From positions 62,001 to 126,000 of the forward strand of contig JAIEPH010000049.1 in NCBI GenBank assembly GCA_019749805.1: DNA of 64,000 bases. Direction: 5' to 3'. Of the stretch, positions 16,608 to 26,031 are shown in pieces; position 1 is the stretch's first letter, and every line of letters starts with the position of its first letter. Position numbers and translations under genes: made by a program. The notes under the pieces were generated by a model. The model saw only the letters and a list, made by a program, of their open reading frames with translations. It ran no database searches and was not told the origin of the DNA. Source of the DNA: Mycobacteriaceae bacterium (GTDB lineage Bacteria; Actinomycetota; Actinomycetes; Mycobacteriales; Mycobacteriaceae).

Positions 16608-18065
16608 ATGCGATCCCTCAACTACGACAAGCTCTATATCGGCGGCCGCTGGCAGACACCATCGACGGGGCAGCGACTGTCCGTGATCTCCCCACACACC
16701 GAGCAATCGATCGGCGAGACGCCCGAAGCGGCCCCCGCGGACGTCGACAAGGCGGTCGCCGCCGCCAGAACCGCGTTCGACGAGGGACCGTGGCCCCGGC
16801 TCAGTGTGGGCGAACGCATGGAGAAGATCGAGAAGCTCGCCGCCATCTACCTGGCCGAGACCGACGCGATCGCCGACCTGATCACCGCGGAGATGGGCTC
16901 ACCGAAGAGCTTCAGCAGGTTGGGGCAGGGCGCGGGCGCTCTCGCCCAGATGCACCTCAACATGGCGACGGCCAAAGAGTTTCCGTGGGTCGAGCGACGC
17001 CCGGGATTGTTCGGCGATGTTCACGTACGTCGCGCCCCCGTCGGTGTGGTCGGTGCGATCGTGCCGTGGAACGTGCCGCAGTTCCTGATCATGCCGAAGA
17101 TGATCCCGGCGCTGATCGCGGGTTGCACGGTTGTGGTCAAGCCGGCACCCGAAACACCTTTGGACGCCATATGGTTGGCCGAGATGCTGGAGGAGATCGA
17201 CCTGCCCGAAGGTGTCGTGTCGATCGTCCCCGGCGGCAGGGAGACCGGGGAGACGCTGGTTCGCCACCACGGCGTCGACAAGATCTCGTTCACCGGATCG
17301 TCGGTGACGGGCAGGCACATCGCTGCGCTGTGCGGTGAACAGCTCAAGCGCGTCAGCCTCGAACTGGGCGGCAAATCCGCGGCCATCATCCTCGACGACG
17401 CCGACATCGAGCACACCGTCGAACACCTCAAGATGGCCAGCCTGATGAACAACGGACAGGCCTGCGTCGCGCAGACCCGGATACTGGTGAGCGAGCGCAA
17501 ACACGACGAGGTCGTCGACGCGCTCGCCGGCATGATGACCGGCCTGCAGGTGGGCGACCCCGCCGACGACGCCACCGACATCGGGCCGCTGGTTGCGCAG
17601 CGCCAACAGCAGAAGGTGCAGGGTTACATCCAGGCGGGGCTCGACGAGGGTGCGCGAATGATCCTGGGCGGCAAGGACAAACCGTATGACCGCGGCTGGT
17701 ACGTCCAGCCGACGCTGTTCGCCGACGCAACCAACGACATGAAGATCGCGCGGGAGGAGATCTTCGGTCCGGTGTTGACCGTACTGAAGTACCGCGACGA
17801 GGCCGACGCCGTGCGGATCGCCAACGACACCGATTACGGCCTGGCCGGCTCCGTCTGGACGGCGGACGTGGCCCGCGGTCTGGAGATCGCAGCGGAAGTC
17901 CGGACGGGTACGTACGGCATCAACATGTACACGCTCGACACGACCGCGCCGTTCGGCGGATTCAAGCAGTCGGGAATCGGTCGCGAATTCGGATCCGAGG
18001 GACTGTCGGAGTATGTCGAGTTGCAGTCGACGGTGAGCGCGAGCAAGCTGCCCGACTTGGCTTAG
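16608..18065 (+). CDS. NAD(P)+-dependent aldehyde dehydrogenase
   Basis: 485-residue aldehyde dehydrogenase of usual length. Catalytic Cys286 lies in NNGQACVAQTR and general base Glu252 in LELGGKS; the NAD motif FTGSSVTGR and the oxyanion residue Asn155 in PWNVPQF are present. It oxidises an aldehyde to a carboxylate, which a CoA ligase or transferase could then activate. The ATG at 16608 follows an AGGACAGGCGG tract. It converges on the MaoC-like gene with a 4-bp overlap. Substrate is inferred to be an intermediate of the island's pathway. Confidence 0.92.
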   Translation: MRSLNYDKLYIGGRWQTPSTGQRLSVISPHTEQSIGETPEAAPADVDKAVAAARTAFDEGPWPRLSVGERMEKIEKLAAIYLAETDAIADLITAEMGSPKSFSRLGQGAGALAQMHLNMATAKEFPWVERRPGLFGDVHVRRAPVGVVGAIVPWNVPQFLIMPKMIPALIAGCTVVVKPAPETPLDAIWLAEMLEEIDLPEGVVSIVPGGRETGETLVRHHGVDKISFTGSSVTGRHIAALCGEQLKRVSLELGGKSAAIILDDADIEHTVEHLKMASLMNNGQACVAQTRILVSERKHDEVVDALAGMMTGLQVGDPADDATDIGPLVAQRQQQKVQGYIQAGLDEGARMILGGKDKPYDRGWYVQPTLFADATNDMKIAREEIFGPVLTVLKYRDEADAVRIANDTDYGLAGSVWTADVARGLEIAAEVRTGTYGINMYTLDTTAPFGGFKQSGIGREFGSEGLSEYVELQSTVSASKLPDLA

Positions 18066-18580
18066 GGCTCCTCGCCGAGTGTCGGGTTATGTCCCGCTTC
18101 ACGCCGAACAGTGTGCAATAAGCCAACACTCAGGCTTGAGCTCAGCAACTCGAGGGTGACCTCTGCCGGACAGCACAGTTCGTCGCGCTGGTTGTAAACC
18201 GCGATCTCGAGGTCGACGAGGTGTCGGTGTACGTCACCGTTGGATTCGACGCGCTTGTCCACCACCCGGCCGCGGCCGACCATCGAATCGCCGGCATAGA
18301 ACGAGCCCAGCAGCGAAACCTTGCGCCGCACCACCCTGCTGTAGGGGCCGGCCCACCCGGTCGCAATCCGATCGACGAAGCCCGCGGTGTGCATCGTGTT
18401 GACGAAAATCGTGGGCTGGCCGTGCCGTCGCGCGTATTCCGGGTCGTAATGGCCGGGAAAGTAATCCCATGTCGCCCCGGGGTTCATCACGACGCGCTGA
18501 TAGTCGATCGGGTCGACGACCTCGGCGAGCTCGGTCGGCACGACGATCTCGTCCCACGTCAGCCCGCCATACGGTTTCAC
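18062..18580 (-). CDS. MaoC-like hot-dog dehydratase, subunit
   Basis: 172-residue single hot-dog domain protein (KPYGGLTWDEIVV start, long helix, then FVNTMHTAGFVDRIATGWAG and a terminal strand set HLVDLEIAVYNQRDELCCPAEVTLEL). It resembles the MaoC-like enoyl-CoA hydratase family, though a clear D-x4-H catalytic pair cannot be placed by eye. The ATG at 18580 overlaps the stop of the second MaoC-like gene (18577), so the pair is coupled and may form a heterodimer, as known for ChsH1/ChsH2 in steroid degradation. Substrate unknown. Confidence 0.78.
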   Translation of the reverse strand: MKPYGGLTWDEIVVPTELAEVVDPIDYQRVVMNPGATWDYFPGHYDPEYARRHGQPTIFVNTMHTAGFVDRIATGWAGPYSRVVRRKVSLLGSFYAGDSMVGRGRVVDKRVESNGDVHRHLVDLEIAVYNQRDELCCPAEVTLELLSSSLSVGLLHTVRREAGHNPTLGEEP

Positions 18581-19107
18581 GACGCCACCGCCGGGGTGAA
18601 CCGGAACAACGTGTTTCGGTTGATGGCGACCAACGCCCCGTCGGCGCGGTGGAACCGGTCACAGGTCTGCACGAAATGTCCGGTGCCGACACGCGTGGTC
18701 TTCTCCGGCGACACCGAGACAACCTCTTCGACGACGTGCAGGCGATCTCCTTCGAGGATGGTCGCGGGAAACTCGACTTCATTGGACGCGTTGATGAATG
18801 TGGTTCCGGGCAGGGGCACCCGGATCGCGATCGACGGCTGCGGTGGCTCGCCGGTCGGCAACCACGGGGGCGGGATCAGCCAGCCCATCAACATCGCCGG
18901 CGGCGCGAGCAGACCGCCCCACACCTCGCGGGCGAAGTCGGCGTCCCAATAGGCGGGGTTCGGATCCTGCACCATCGAGGCGAATTGCTGAATGCGCGCG
19001 CCGCTGACCGCCGTCCCGGCATATCTCGGCTCCGTCCGGATGCCGACCATGCGCAGGGCGTCCTCGTAGGTGCCGTAGGCGAACTCGTACCGTATGCCGT
19101 CGTTCAC
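18577..19107 (-). CDS. MaoC-like hot-dog protein, second subunit
   Basis: 176 residues from a GTG at 19107 (VNDGIRYEFAYGTYEDAL), with hot-dog features: VSGARIQQFASMVQDPNPAYWD, a Pro-rich loop LLAPPAMLMGWLIPPPWLP, strands IAIRVPLPGTTFINASNEVEF and VVEEVVSVSPEKTTR. The NPAYWD segment matches the first hot-dog helix region. Start choice: the GTG overlaps the stop of the upstream SnoaL-like gene (19104), like the other couplings in this operon. Together with the 172-aa protein it probably forms a two-subunit dehydratase. Confidence 0.78.
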   Translation of the reverse strand: MNDGIRYEFAYGTYEDALRMVGIRTEPRYAGTAVSGARIQQFASMVQDPNPAYWDADFAREVWGGLLAPPAMLMGWLIPPPWLPTGEPPQPSIAIRVPLPGTTFINASNEVEFPATILEGDRLHVVEEVVSVSPEKTTRVGTGHFVQTCDRFHRADGALVAINRNTLFRFTPAVAS

Positions 19108-19517
19108 ACGGGTAGCGCACTTTCGTGCGGCACGTGATCCCAGTCGAGCTCGCGTGACGTGAAGTACCAGCCACCGCGCTCGTAGATGAGCCGGTCGGTG
19201 AACATCCCGCAGGCCTGAAGTTGGTTGTCGCGCAGCAGCAATGCCACACATTTCTGGGTCGCGTCGACCCCGTCGACGTTGATCTCGTGGTCGGCGGTCA
19301 CCAGCCGCGCCCCGCCTCCGCCGTCGAACGCCTTACGCAGGTCGGTGAACACCTCCCCCGCCCGTACATACGTGGCGCCTGCGTGACGGAACGTCGTGAT
19401 CCAGCCGACGAGATCGCCGTCCGAGTACAGCCGGTTGTGTCGTGCGTCCAGGTTGAGGATGGCCGCGCGTCCCGCGAGTCCGTCCATCACGAACTGCTGT
19501 TGGTATGTCAACGACAT
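19104..19517 (-). CDS. SnoaL-like protein (137 aa)
   Basis: 137-residue SnoaL-like NTF2-fold protein: YQQQFVMDGLAGRAAILNLDARHNRLYSDGDLVGWITTFRHAG start, central VTADHEINVDGVDATQKCVALLL, and the end IYERGGWYFTSRELDWDHVP. Such proteins act as small hydroxylases, cyclases or isomerases, or are only binding proteins. It lies 9 bp downstream of the AMP ligase gene and overlaps the next gene by 4 bp, in an operon running from the Rieske gene at 22261 to 18062. Confidence 0.8.
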   Translation of the reverse strand: MSLTYQQQFVMDGLAGRAAILNLDARHNRLYSDGDLVGWITTFRHAGATYVRAGEVFTDLRKAFDGGGGARLVTADHEINVDGVDATQKCVALLLRDNQLQACGMFTDRLIYERGGWYFTSRELDWDHVPHESALPV

Positions 19518-19526
19518 TCTGATCTC

Positions 19527-21128
19527 CTACCGGGTGAGCACGTAGCCGTGCGCTTCACGGTCCCAGGCGCCAGGGCCCAGTCCCCTGCTGCGGAGCACAT
19601 CCTTGCGGACGCGTCCGATGACGTTCTTCGGAATCTCCTCGACGGTCTCGAGGTAGCGCGGCACGCAGAAGTACGGCATGCGCGCCGAGCAGAAGTCCAG
19701 GAGTTCGGCGAAATCCACTGCCGCACCGTCACGCAACGTCACGACCACCAGGATGTCGTCCTCGCCGAGGTCACTCGGTATTGCGACCGCCGCTGCCTCG
19801 GCCACGGCCGGGTGGCTCATCACGGTCTGTTCGACCTCGACGGAGGACACGTTCTCGCCGCGGCGGCGCAACGAATCCTTGGCGCGATCCACGTAGGTAA
19901 GGTTGCCATCGTCGTCCAGCGAGCCCAGATCACCGGTACCGAACCATTCGGGGTGCGGATCGACGCTCAAACCGGCGCTGCCGGGCGCCGACGACACATA
20001 CCCCTCGCTCATCGCATGTGTCACCCGCGCTCGGCAGGCGATCTCGCCGACCATACCGGTGGGCACTGGCCGCCCCTGGCCGTCGATGATTCGCACCTCG
20101 AAAGCCGGGTTGACCCGACCAGAGGTACCCGGTTCGCCATCGTCGGAAACGCCCTTGTAGGCGATCGGGAACGCTTCGGTCAAGCCGTACATCGTCACGA
20201 TGCGGCAGCGGTAGCGTTGCTCGATAGCGTGGTACATGTCGGCGGTGATCGGCGCCGCCGAGATGAAGCGAATGCCGAGCTCGGCGTCTCGCGGCTCCGG
20301 GGGCAGGCGCGTGAGCATCGACACCATCGCGCCTGCTCCCGCGAAACCCACTGCACCGCAGCCCCGTATCTCATCCCACACTCGGCCGGGGTGAAAGGCC
20401 GCGGCCAGCACGCTGGTGCCGCCGACGAGCATGGGCGCCAGAACGGTGGGCGCCGCGCTGAGATGGAACAGCGGCATCGCGGTCCACAGCGTGTCGCCCT
20501 GCCGCAGTTCCCACGACGATGCGACGGTCGCCGCCGCGGTGAACAGGTATCCCCAGGTGGTGGCGACAGCCTTCGACGGTCCGGTGGTACCGGAGGTGAA
20601 GAAGAGCGCGCCGATCTCGTCCGGTCCGACGGGGTCGACGTCGGGCGCCGTCACCGGGGCGGCCGCCAGCGCCTCGGTGAGCGAACGACCCTGCACGAGA
20701 ACCGATCTCAGGGTAACGACGTCGTCTGCGACCTGGGTCAGTCGATCCTGGCGGTCAGCGTCGACGATCACCACCGCGGCACGGGACAGATTCAGTGCGT
20801 GCGCGAGGAACTCGCCCTTGGCGGCGGCGTTCACCGCGGCGGAGACCGCGCCGATGCGGGCGGCACCCAGCCAGAAGTACACCCACTCCGGACATGTCCC
20901 GGTGAACAGCGCCACCGTCTCGCCGCGCTTGACCCCGAGGTCGTAGAGGACGTGGGCGGCCGCGCGCGAACGGTCGCGCATCTGCGCGAACGAGACCGGG
21001 CTTCCGGCGATCGACATGATCACCCGGTCGCCGTATTGATCTGCACGACGGTCGAGCACCTCAGGGACGCTGAAGCATTCAACGCCGAAGGCCGCAGGGT
21101 TCAGCGTGGCGTCCCGGCCACGGGGCAT
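19527..21128 (-). CDS. AMP-dependent acyl-CoA ligase
   Basis: 533-residue ANL-superfamily ligase. The phosphate-binding motif FFTSGTTGPSKA lies near residue 175; MYGLTEAFPIAYKG near 320, GTGDLGSLDDDGNLTYVDRAKD near 400-420 and the Lys-bearing C-terminal PKNVIGRVRKDV are all in order. It activates a carboxylic acid as the adenylate, then the CoA thioester. The ATG at 21128 overlaps the stop of the upstream Rieske gene (TGATG); a GTG directly before is also in frame. It belongs to the operon 22261-18062. Substrate unknown. Confidence 0.88.
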   Translation of the reverse strand: MPRGRDATLNPAAFGVECFSVPEVLDRRADQYGDRVIMSIAGSPVSFAQMRDRSRAAAHVLYDLGVKRGETVALFTGTCPEWVYFWLGAARIGAVSAAVNAAAKGEFLAHALNLSRAAVVIVDADRQDRLTQVADDVVTLRSVLVQGRSLTEALAAAPVTAPDVDPVGPDEIGALFFTSGTTGPSKAVATTWGYLFTAAATVASSWELRQGDTLWTAMPLFHLSAAPTVLAPMLVGGTSVLAAAFHPGRVWDEIRGCGAVGFAGAGAMVSMLTRLPPEPRDAELGIRFISAAPITADMYHAIEQRYRCRIVTMYGLTEAFPIAYKGVSDDGEPGTSGRVNPAFEVRIIDGQGRPVPTGMVGEIACRARVTHAMSEGYVSSAPGSAGLSVDPHPEWFGTGDLGSLDDDGNLTYVDRAKDSLRRRGENVSSVEVEQTVMSHPAVAEAAAVAIPSDLGEDDILVVVTLRDGAAVDFAELLDFCSARMPYFCVPRYLETVEEIPKNVIGRVRKDVLRSRGLGPGAWDREAHGYVLTR

Positions 21129-22261
21129 CACGCCCCCACTGCCGCCGGATCGGGCTCACCGTCGGCGGTGTACCCGAAGTCGATCGGCGATGGTTCTTCG
21201 CCCGGATAGAACCGGTGTGCCCACCGGCGCAACGCCGCGTAGTCGCGCGCCTCCTCCGGTGCCAGATTGGGCTTCTCGAGGTACTTCATGTTTTCCCAGG
21301 TGAAGAAGTCCTGCTTGATGACTTCCTGTTGCAGTGCAAGGAATTTCGCGGCGCGGCCCGCCGGCTTGTCGCCGGTGTCGCCGGGCTCTCGCACCGACGC
21401 CTGGGTGTAGAAGTAATCGGTGTAGTCCTCGTCGACCGGTGTCTGACCCGTGACCTCGATGGTCGCGACCAGCTCCTTCGGGAAGCGCACGATGCCGAGG
21501 CCCAGCGAGTAGTTGTCGTAGATGATGTTGGCGTCGACGGGCCCATCGGGGGTGAGCCACGTCGACGGGCGCCCGCCGCCGAAGTTCGCGGTCACCGTCG
21601 CGTGCAGGTGGTAGCCGTTGGCGTCGAACGACGTGGTGTTGGCGGCGCTGTCAGCCTTGTGCACGAACTGCACGTGATACGGGTCGGCCGCGTTCTCGAT
21701 GATCATCTGCGCGTGCACCTTGACCCGGTTGAGCATCCGCGAATGGGGATGCAGCGGGTAGTACTCGTCGGTCTCGAGCTCGGGCAGCACCGGTGGCTGC
21801 CAGTAGGGCGCGCGGCCGTGACGCTCGTGCCATACCACGATGAAGCCGTACCACTCCTGGGTGGGATAGGACTTGATCCTCACGTTCTGCTTGCAGCCGA
21901 TCTTGCTGTATGGGATCAGTGCGTTGGTGCCGTCACCGCGCCACTCCCAGCCGTGCCACGGGCAGACGATGTGCTCACCCTCGACGGTGCCGCCGACGCC
22001 CATGTTCGCTCCGAGGTGCAAACAGTAGGCGTCGAGCACGTTCACCTTGCCGGACTTGGTGCGGAACATCACCAGTTCCTCGCCGAAGTAGTGCGCGCGC
22101 TTGACCTGACCGGGTTCCAGATCCGAGGCGAAGCCGACGATGAACCAACCCGTCGGAAAGCGGTACGTCGAGAGGCTGATCCCAGTCGGGCCGAACTCGC
22201 GCTCAGACGGATCGATCTGCGGGTCGTGAACTTGTTCTTGTTGAAAAGACCCTGCCGTCAT
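21128..22261 (-). CDS. Rieske oxygenase, KshA-like
   Basis: 377-residue Rieske oxygenase with Cys80-x-His82 and Cys100-x2-His103 as 2Fe-2S ligands and an iron site ENAADPYHVQFVH (Asn190, Asp193, His196, His201). The layout and length are those of KshA-type 3-ketosteroid 9-alpha-hydroxylase oxygenases, with FPTGWFIVGFASDLEPGQV before the Rieske domain. A steroid or terpenoid substrate is possible but not shown. The ATG at 22261 is the first gene of an operon with the ligase, SnoaL and MaoC-like genes. It is divergent from a P450 over the best copy of the shared AT-rich site. Confidence 0.88.
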   Translation of the reverse strand: MTAGSFQQEQVHDPQIDPSEREFGPTGISLSTYRFPTGWFIVGFASDLEPGQVKRAHYFGEELVMFRTKSGKVNVLDAYCLHLGANMGVGGTVEGEHIVCPWHGWEWRGDGTNALIPYSKIGCKQNVRIKSYPTQEWYGFIVVWHERHGRAPYWQPPVLPELETDEYYPLHPHSRMLNRVKVHAQMIIENAADPYHVQFVHKADSAANTTSFDANGYHLHATVTANFGGGRPSTWLTPDGPVDANIIYDNYSLGLGIVRFPKELVATIEVTGQTPVDEDYTDYFYTQASVREPGDTGDKPAGRAAKFLALQQEVIKQDFFTWENMKYLEKPNLAPEEARDYAALRRWAHRFYPGEEPSPIDFGYTADGEPDPAAVGA

Positions 22262-22316
22262 GCCGTATCTCCATCCGAGCGCACCATAACCGCAGGTCGC
22301 TGAACCTGCCCGTTGC

Positions 22317-22334
22317 CTATTTTTACTATTTTAG
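22317..22334 (+). promoter_or_regulatory. Shared AT-rich site C (CTATTTTTACTATTTTAG)
   Basis: The plus strand reads CTATTTTTACTATTTTAG, flanked by GC to give GCCTA and TAGGC ends (22315-22336), an imperfect palindrome. It matches site E (minus strand) at 17 of 18 positions. It lies in the divergent gap, 55 bp from the Rieske start (22261) and 37 bp from the P450 start (22372). Confidence 0.7.
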
Positions 22335-22371
22335 GCATTCTAGGTCAAGGACGGCGACGCGAGGAGAAGGC

Positions 22372-23616
22372 ATGCCCACGACCACTCCGGTCGATCTGTC
22401 GGATTCTGTGCTGTGGCAGAACGGTTTTCCCGACGACTTGTTCACCGAATTACGTCGTGAGATGCCGATCTTCCACCACGAGCTGACCGACGGCGTCGCC
22501 AGCACGGTCAAACGGGACTTCTGGATGACGACCAAGCATCGCCACGCGCAGCGCATCCACCGGGACACCGACAGTTTCACCGCTGCCGACGGACCCCTGA
22601 TTCAGGGAATCGGGCCCATCGGGTCGTTTCCGAATGTCATCACCATGGATCCGCCCGTGCTCACCAAGCGCCGTCGGGTGATGTCGCACGCGTTCACTCC
22701 CAAGGCCATCGGAAAGCTGGAGGACGGCATTCGGCGGCGCGCCGCCGCGATGGTCGACGGGTTACTCGAATCCGGCGGCGGCGACTGGATCACCGACGTC
22801 GCCGACGTGCTGCCGATGTCGGTGATCGGCGACATCGTCGGGATCCCCGACGAGGACCGGCCCCGCATCTTCGACACGCTCGATCGCATCCTCAAGGGCG
22901 GCGCCGGCGGGAGCGAGACGAATACCGAGGAGCAGGAGCACATGGCGCTTTTCGGTGAGATCTTCACCTACGCGCTCGAGCTCACCGCGGAGAAGCGGCG
23001 CAACCCCACGGACGACATCTGGAGCACGCTGACCACCGCGGTGGTCACCGATGAGAGCGGCGAAGAGTTGTCCATCCCCGCGAACGAACTCGAGATCTTC
23101 TTTTTCGTCCTCACGCTGGCGGGCAGTGACACGACGAAGAACGCGCTGGCCGCCGGACTTCAGGCTTTTGTGGCCAATCCCGTTGAAATACAGCGCTATC
23201 GCGACGACGAGTCGATCCGGGGGCGCGCGGTCGAAGAGGTCTTGCGCTGGTCGTCACCGGTCGCGTTCTGGACCCGCACCACGAAGGTGGACGTGGAGAT
23301 GGACGGCGTCACCATTCCCAAGGGCGATCGCGTGGTGTCGATGCTGCGCTCGGCCAATCGGGATGACGAGGTGTTCGCCGACCCGTTCGTCTTCGACGTC
23401 GGCCGCACCGACAATCCCCACGTCACCTTCGGCGGCGGCGGGCCGCACCACTGCCTCGGCGCCATGCTCGCACGCGCCGAGATCCGCGCGGCGCTCGACG
23501 AGTTGCTCGTGCGCGCCGACGACATCAGTCTCGGCGCCCCCAAGGTCACCTACCCGACCCTGGCCAACAACATGTCGATCTTCGACGCGATGTCGATATC
23601 GCTGACACCCCGCTGA
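22372..23616 (+). CDS. Cytochrome P450, CYP125/142-like
   Basis: 414-residue bacterial P450. The I-helix has AGSDTT (250-255), the K-helix E289-x2-R292, and the heme-binding loop FGGGGPHHCLG with axial Cys361. It resembles mycobacterial P450s acting on sterol or fatty chains. It needs a ferredoxin and reductase, which are not next to it. ATG at 22372 after a GGAGAAGG tract. It converges on the CoA-transferase gene with a 3-bp gap. Substrate unknown; oxidation of a methyl group or ring is likely. Confidence 0.88.
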   Translation: MPTTTPVDLSDSVLWQNGFPDDLFTELRREMPIFHHELTDGVASTVKRDFWMTTKHRHAQRIHRDTDSFTAADGPLIQGIGPIGSFPNVITMDPPVLTKRRRVMSHAFTPKAIGKLEDGIRRRAAAMVDGLLESGGGDWITDVADVLPMSVIGDIVGIPDEDRPRIFDTLDRILKGGAGGSETNTEEQEHMALFGEIFTYALELTAEKRRNPTDDIWSTLTTAVVTDESGEELSIPANELEIFFFVLTLAGSDTTKNALAAGLQAFVANPVEIQRYRDDESIRGRAVEEVLRWSSPVAFWTRTTKVDVEMDGVTIPKGDRVVSMLRSANRDDEVFADPFVFDVGRTDNPHVTFGGGGPHHCLGAMLARAEIRAALDELLVRADDISLGAPKVTYPTLANNMSIFDAMSISLTPR

Positions 23617-23619
23617 GAG

Positions 23620-25926
23620 TCAGAGCCCTTTCGGTCTGGTGCCGATGACGCCCTCGGCCGCAAGGCGTTCCAGATCCGCCTCCGTCTGCCCGCACAGTTC
23701 TGTCAGCACCTCGCTGTTGTGCTGACCCAGCCGTGGTGGTGGACGGTGCAGCCAGGCGTCCATGCCGTCGAGCCGGGCGAACGGCGGACACGGGTACAGT
23801 CCGGGTCCGGTGCTCGGATGGGTGAGCGGCTCGAAGAAGCCGCGGTGTACCAGCTGTGGGTTGTCGATCACCACGGATGGTGAAATCACCACGGCCGCTG
23901 GGATGCCGGCCGCGACCAGCCGCTCGACGACGGCCACGGCGTCCTGTCTGGCGAGCCATGGCGCGGGGTCGTCCTCACCGCTCATCAGTGCGGCGAGCTC
24001 GTCCCGTTCGGCATCGGTGCGGACGGTCATGGCGATCCAGTTGTCGTCGCCGGCGCACCGGTAGATGTCCTGCATCTCGCCGGGGTGGTGCCCCTTGTTG
24101 CCGCGCCGCTCCAGGATCGACCCGAACACCTCGAATTCCATTGGCTGCACGGCGGTCACGTTGAGCACACTCTCGACCATCGGCACCTCGACAAGCTGAC
24201 CGCGACCGGTGCGTTCGGTGAACTCGAGTGCCGCCGTGAGCGCGAACGCCGCGTGCGTCCCCGCTAGCGGATCGCAAGCGCCACGCGGGGCGACCGGGAG
24301 TCCGTCCGGCATGCCGGTCACCCAGGCGAGGCCCGCGATCTGCTCCATGGTGGGCGCGAAGCCCACCCTGTCTCGCCACGGCCCGGTCAGCCCGAAAGCC
24401 GGCATACGCACCATGACCAGCCGCGGGTTCAGTTCGAGCAACCCCTCTGCGTCGAGCCCGAATTGATCCATCACTCGCGGTGAGAAGTTCTCGATCACCA
24501 CGTCGGCCTGCGCGATCAACCTTTTGATCAGGCCGAGTCCGGCCTCGGACTGCAGATCGAGGGTGACCGATCGCTTGTTCGTGTTCATGGCGTGGAAGAC
24601 CCAGCCGTACTCCCACCAGTCGTCGACGTCCTTGCGCATCCCCCCGGAGTAGCGGATGCCGTCGGGCCGCTGGATCGACTCGATCTTGATCACCTCGGCC
24701 CCGAACGCCGCCAGTGAATGCGTCGCCGACGGGCCCGCCCAGAACGCGGTGAAGTCGATGACCCGCACACCGGCCAGCGGGCGACCTGCCTTCGCGTCAG
24801 GTGTTGATTGCCTTGGTTCCCACAGAGGTTCGTTGTCGGAGTCGCCGACCCCGGGTGCGGTCCGGATGGGCGACGGTGCGGCGAGAGACATCAACCACGG
24901 CGGACGCGGTTGCGCAAACCCGGCCGGGTTGTCGACGTACGCACCGCGCTCCTGCAGATGATCCATCCCACGGACGGTGGCGCCGTTTCCCAGCGCGGCG
25001 AGCGGCAACCTGAACAATTGCCCCAGTTCGACGATCTCCGCGACGGTGCGCTCGCGCATCCACGGGTGGATACGCTCCCGGATCCAATCGCGGTAATCCC
25101 ATCGCCCGATCTGGAATTGCAGCTGGGGCACCTCGGTGAACTCCGGGCAATCCACCATCGCAGCGAAGTCCAGCCACTGCTGCCCCGTCACCATGCTGAT
25201 GCCGACGAAACCGTCTTTCGCCGGTTCGATCGACGGGACTTCGACAGAGCGCCGGACGTGTGGGGCCTTGAGCAGTTGCGAATGCAGCCATTCGCCGCTC
25301 TGCATCAGCGTGATCGCCTCGAGCATCGACATGTCGAGGTGCGCCCCGCGACCTCCGTGGCTGACCCCGCGGCGAGCGGCCAGTGCGCCGTAGGCTGCCC
25401 ACACACCGCCCTGGTACTCCCCCAGGTCGCCGCCGACGGAGATCGGTGGGCCCGCGGGATCGCCGCGAAATCCGGTAAGCCCGGAGTCGGCCTGCAAGGT
25501 GAACTCCGATGCGGGGCGTTCGGCCCACGGACCCGTCCAGCCGAAGTCGGAGACGGTGACGATGACGAGGCCCGGCGAATTTTCGAGCAGGCGCTTCGGG
25601 TCGATTCCCCGCGCGGCCGCCGCGGCTTTGGTTCCGGTGACGATCACGATGTCCGCGCCGGTCAGCAGCCCGTCGGAAATGCCTGTGACGCTGCGCTTCC
25701 CGGCGTTCAGGTACGCGAACAGCGGCGCGTCCGCACCGTCGCGCGGCACGCAACCGGACGCGGTGAAGCGGCGCAGCGGGTCACCGCCGGCCGGTTCCAC
25801 CTTGATGACGTCGGCTCCCGCGTCGGCCAGCAATTTTCCGCAATACGCACCCGCGATACGATCGCTGATCTCGACGACGCGCAGATCGTGCAGCGGCGTA
25901 GGTGCTACATCCTCTACGTCACTCAC
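23620..25926 (-). CDS. Double-domain type III CoA-transferase (CaiB/BaiF)
   Basis: 768 residues, about twice the usual 380-400, with two complete CaiB/BaiF domains in tandem. Domain 1 (about 10-370) starts LRVVEISDRIAGAYCGKLLADAGADVIKVE, and its catalytic region HLDMSMLEA keeps the Asp; domain 2 (about 390-768) begins VRVIDFTAFWAGPSATHSLAAFGAEVIKIE and has LVEVPMVES, a Glu at the same place. They move CoA between acyl donors and acceptors. The GTG at 25926 has GGGAGG 9 bp upstream; an ATG at 25956 would overlap the shared AT-rich region. It is divergent from the GntR gene. Confidence 0.85.
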   Translation of the reverse strand: MSDVEDVAPTPLHDLRVVEISDRIAGAYCGKLLADAGADVIKVEPAGGDPLRRFTASGCVPRDGADAPLFAYLNAGKRSVTGISDGLLTGADIVIVTGTKAAAAARGIDPKRLLENSPGLVIVTVSDFGWTGPWAERPASEFTLQADSGLTGFRGDPAGPPISVGGDLGEYQGGVWAAYGALAARRGVSHGGRGAHLDMSMLEAITLMQSGEWLHSQLLKAPHVRRSVEVPSIEPAKDGFVGISMVTGQQWLDFAAMVDCPEFTEVPQLQFQIGRWDYRDWIRERIHPWMRERTVAEIVELGQLFRLPLAALGNGATVRGMDHLQERGAYVDNPAGFAQPRPPWLMSLAAPSPIRTAPGVGDSDNEPLWEPRQSTPDAKAGRPLAGVRVIDFTAFWAGPSATHSLAAFGAEVIKIESIQRPDGIRYSGGMRKDVDDWWEYGWVFHAMNTNKRSVTLDLQSEAGLGLIKRLIAQADVVIENFSPRVMDQFGLDAEGLLELNPRLVMVRMPAFGLTGPWRDRVGFAPTMEQIAGLAWVTGMPDGLPVAPRGACDPLAGTHAAFALTAALEFTERTGRGQLVEVPMVESVLNVTAVQPMEFEVFGSILERRGNKGHHPGEMQDIYRCAGDDNWIAMTVRTDAERDELAALMSGEDDPAPWLARQDAVAVVERLVAAGIPAAVVISPSVVIDNPQLVHRGFFEPLTHPSTGPGLYPCPPFARLDGMDAWLHRPPPRLGQHNSEVLTELCGQTEADLERLAAEGVIGTRPKGL

Positions 25927-25952
25927 CCGCTGGAGCCTCCCTGGTTTCTTTG

Positions 25953-25970
25953 TCATATTAGTAACTTTTG
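25953..25970 (+). promoter_or_regulatory. Weak copy of the shared AT-rich site (site D)
   Basis: The plus strand reads TCATATTAGTAACTTTTG; the minus strand has the core TTACTA found in site C, with about 10 of 18 positions agreeing overall. It is in the divergent gap between the CoA-transferase start (25926) and the GntR start (26032), where an autoregulatory site would be expected. Confidence 0.35.
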
Positions 25971-26031
25971 TCAGATGGCGATTGCGTACACCCCAGGTAG
26001 CGGACGTTTCACTGTTAGCATTGTCGGCGAT

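Noticed and set aside
19221..21209. A 662-codon open frame on the plus strand opposite the ligase gene
   Set aside because: It is antisense to a clear ANL ligase, has no family motif and is rich in His/Arg/Gly as expected for a GC-rich shadow frame.
24808..26031. Long plus-strand upstream extension of the GntR frame
   Set aside because: The extension is antisense to the CoA-transferase; the GntR pattern starts only at the ATG at 26032.
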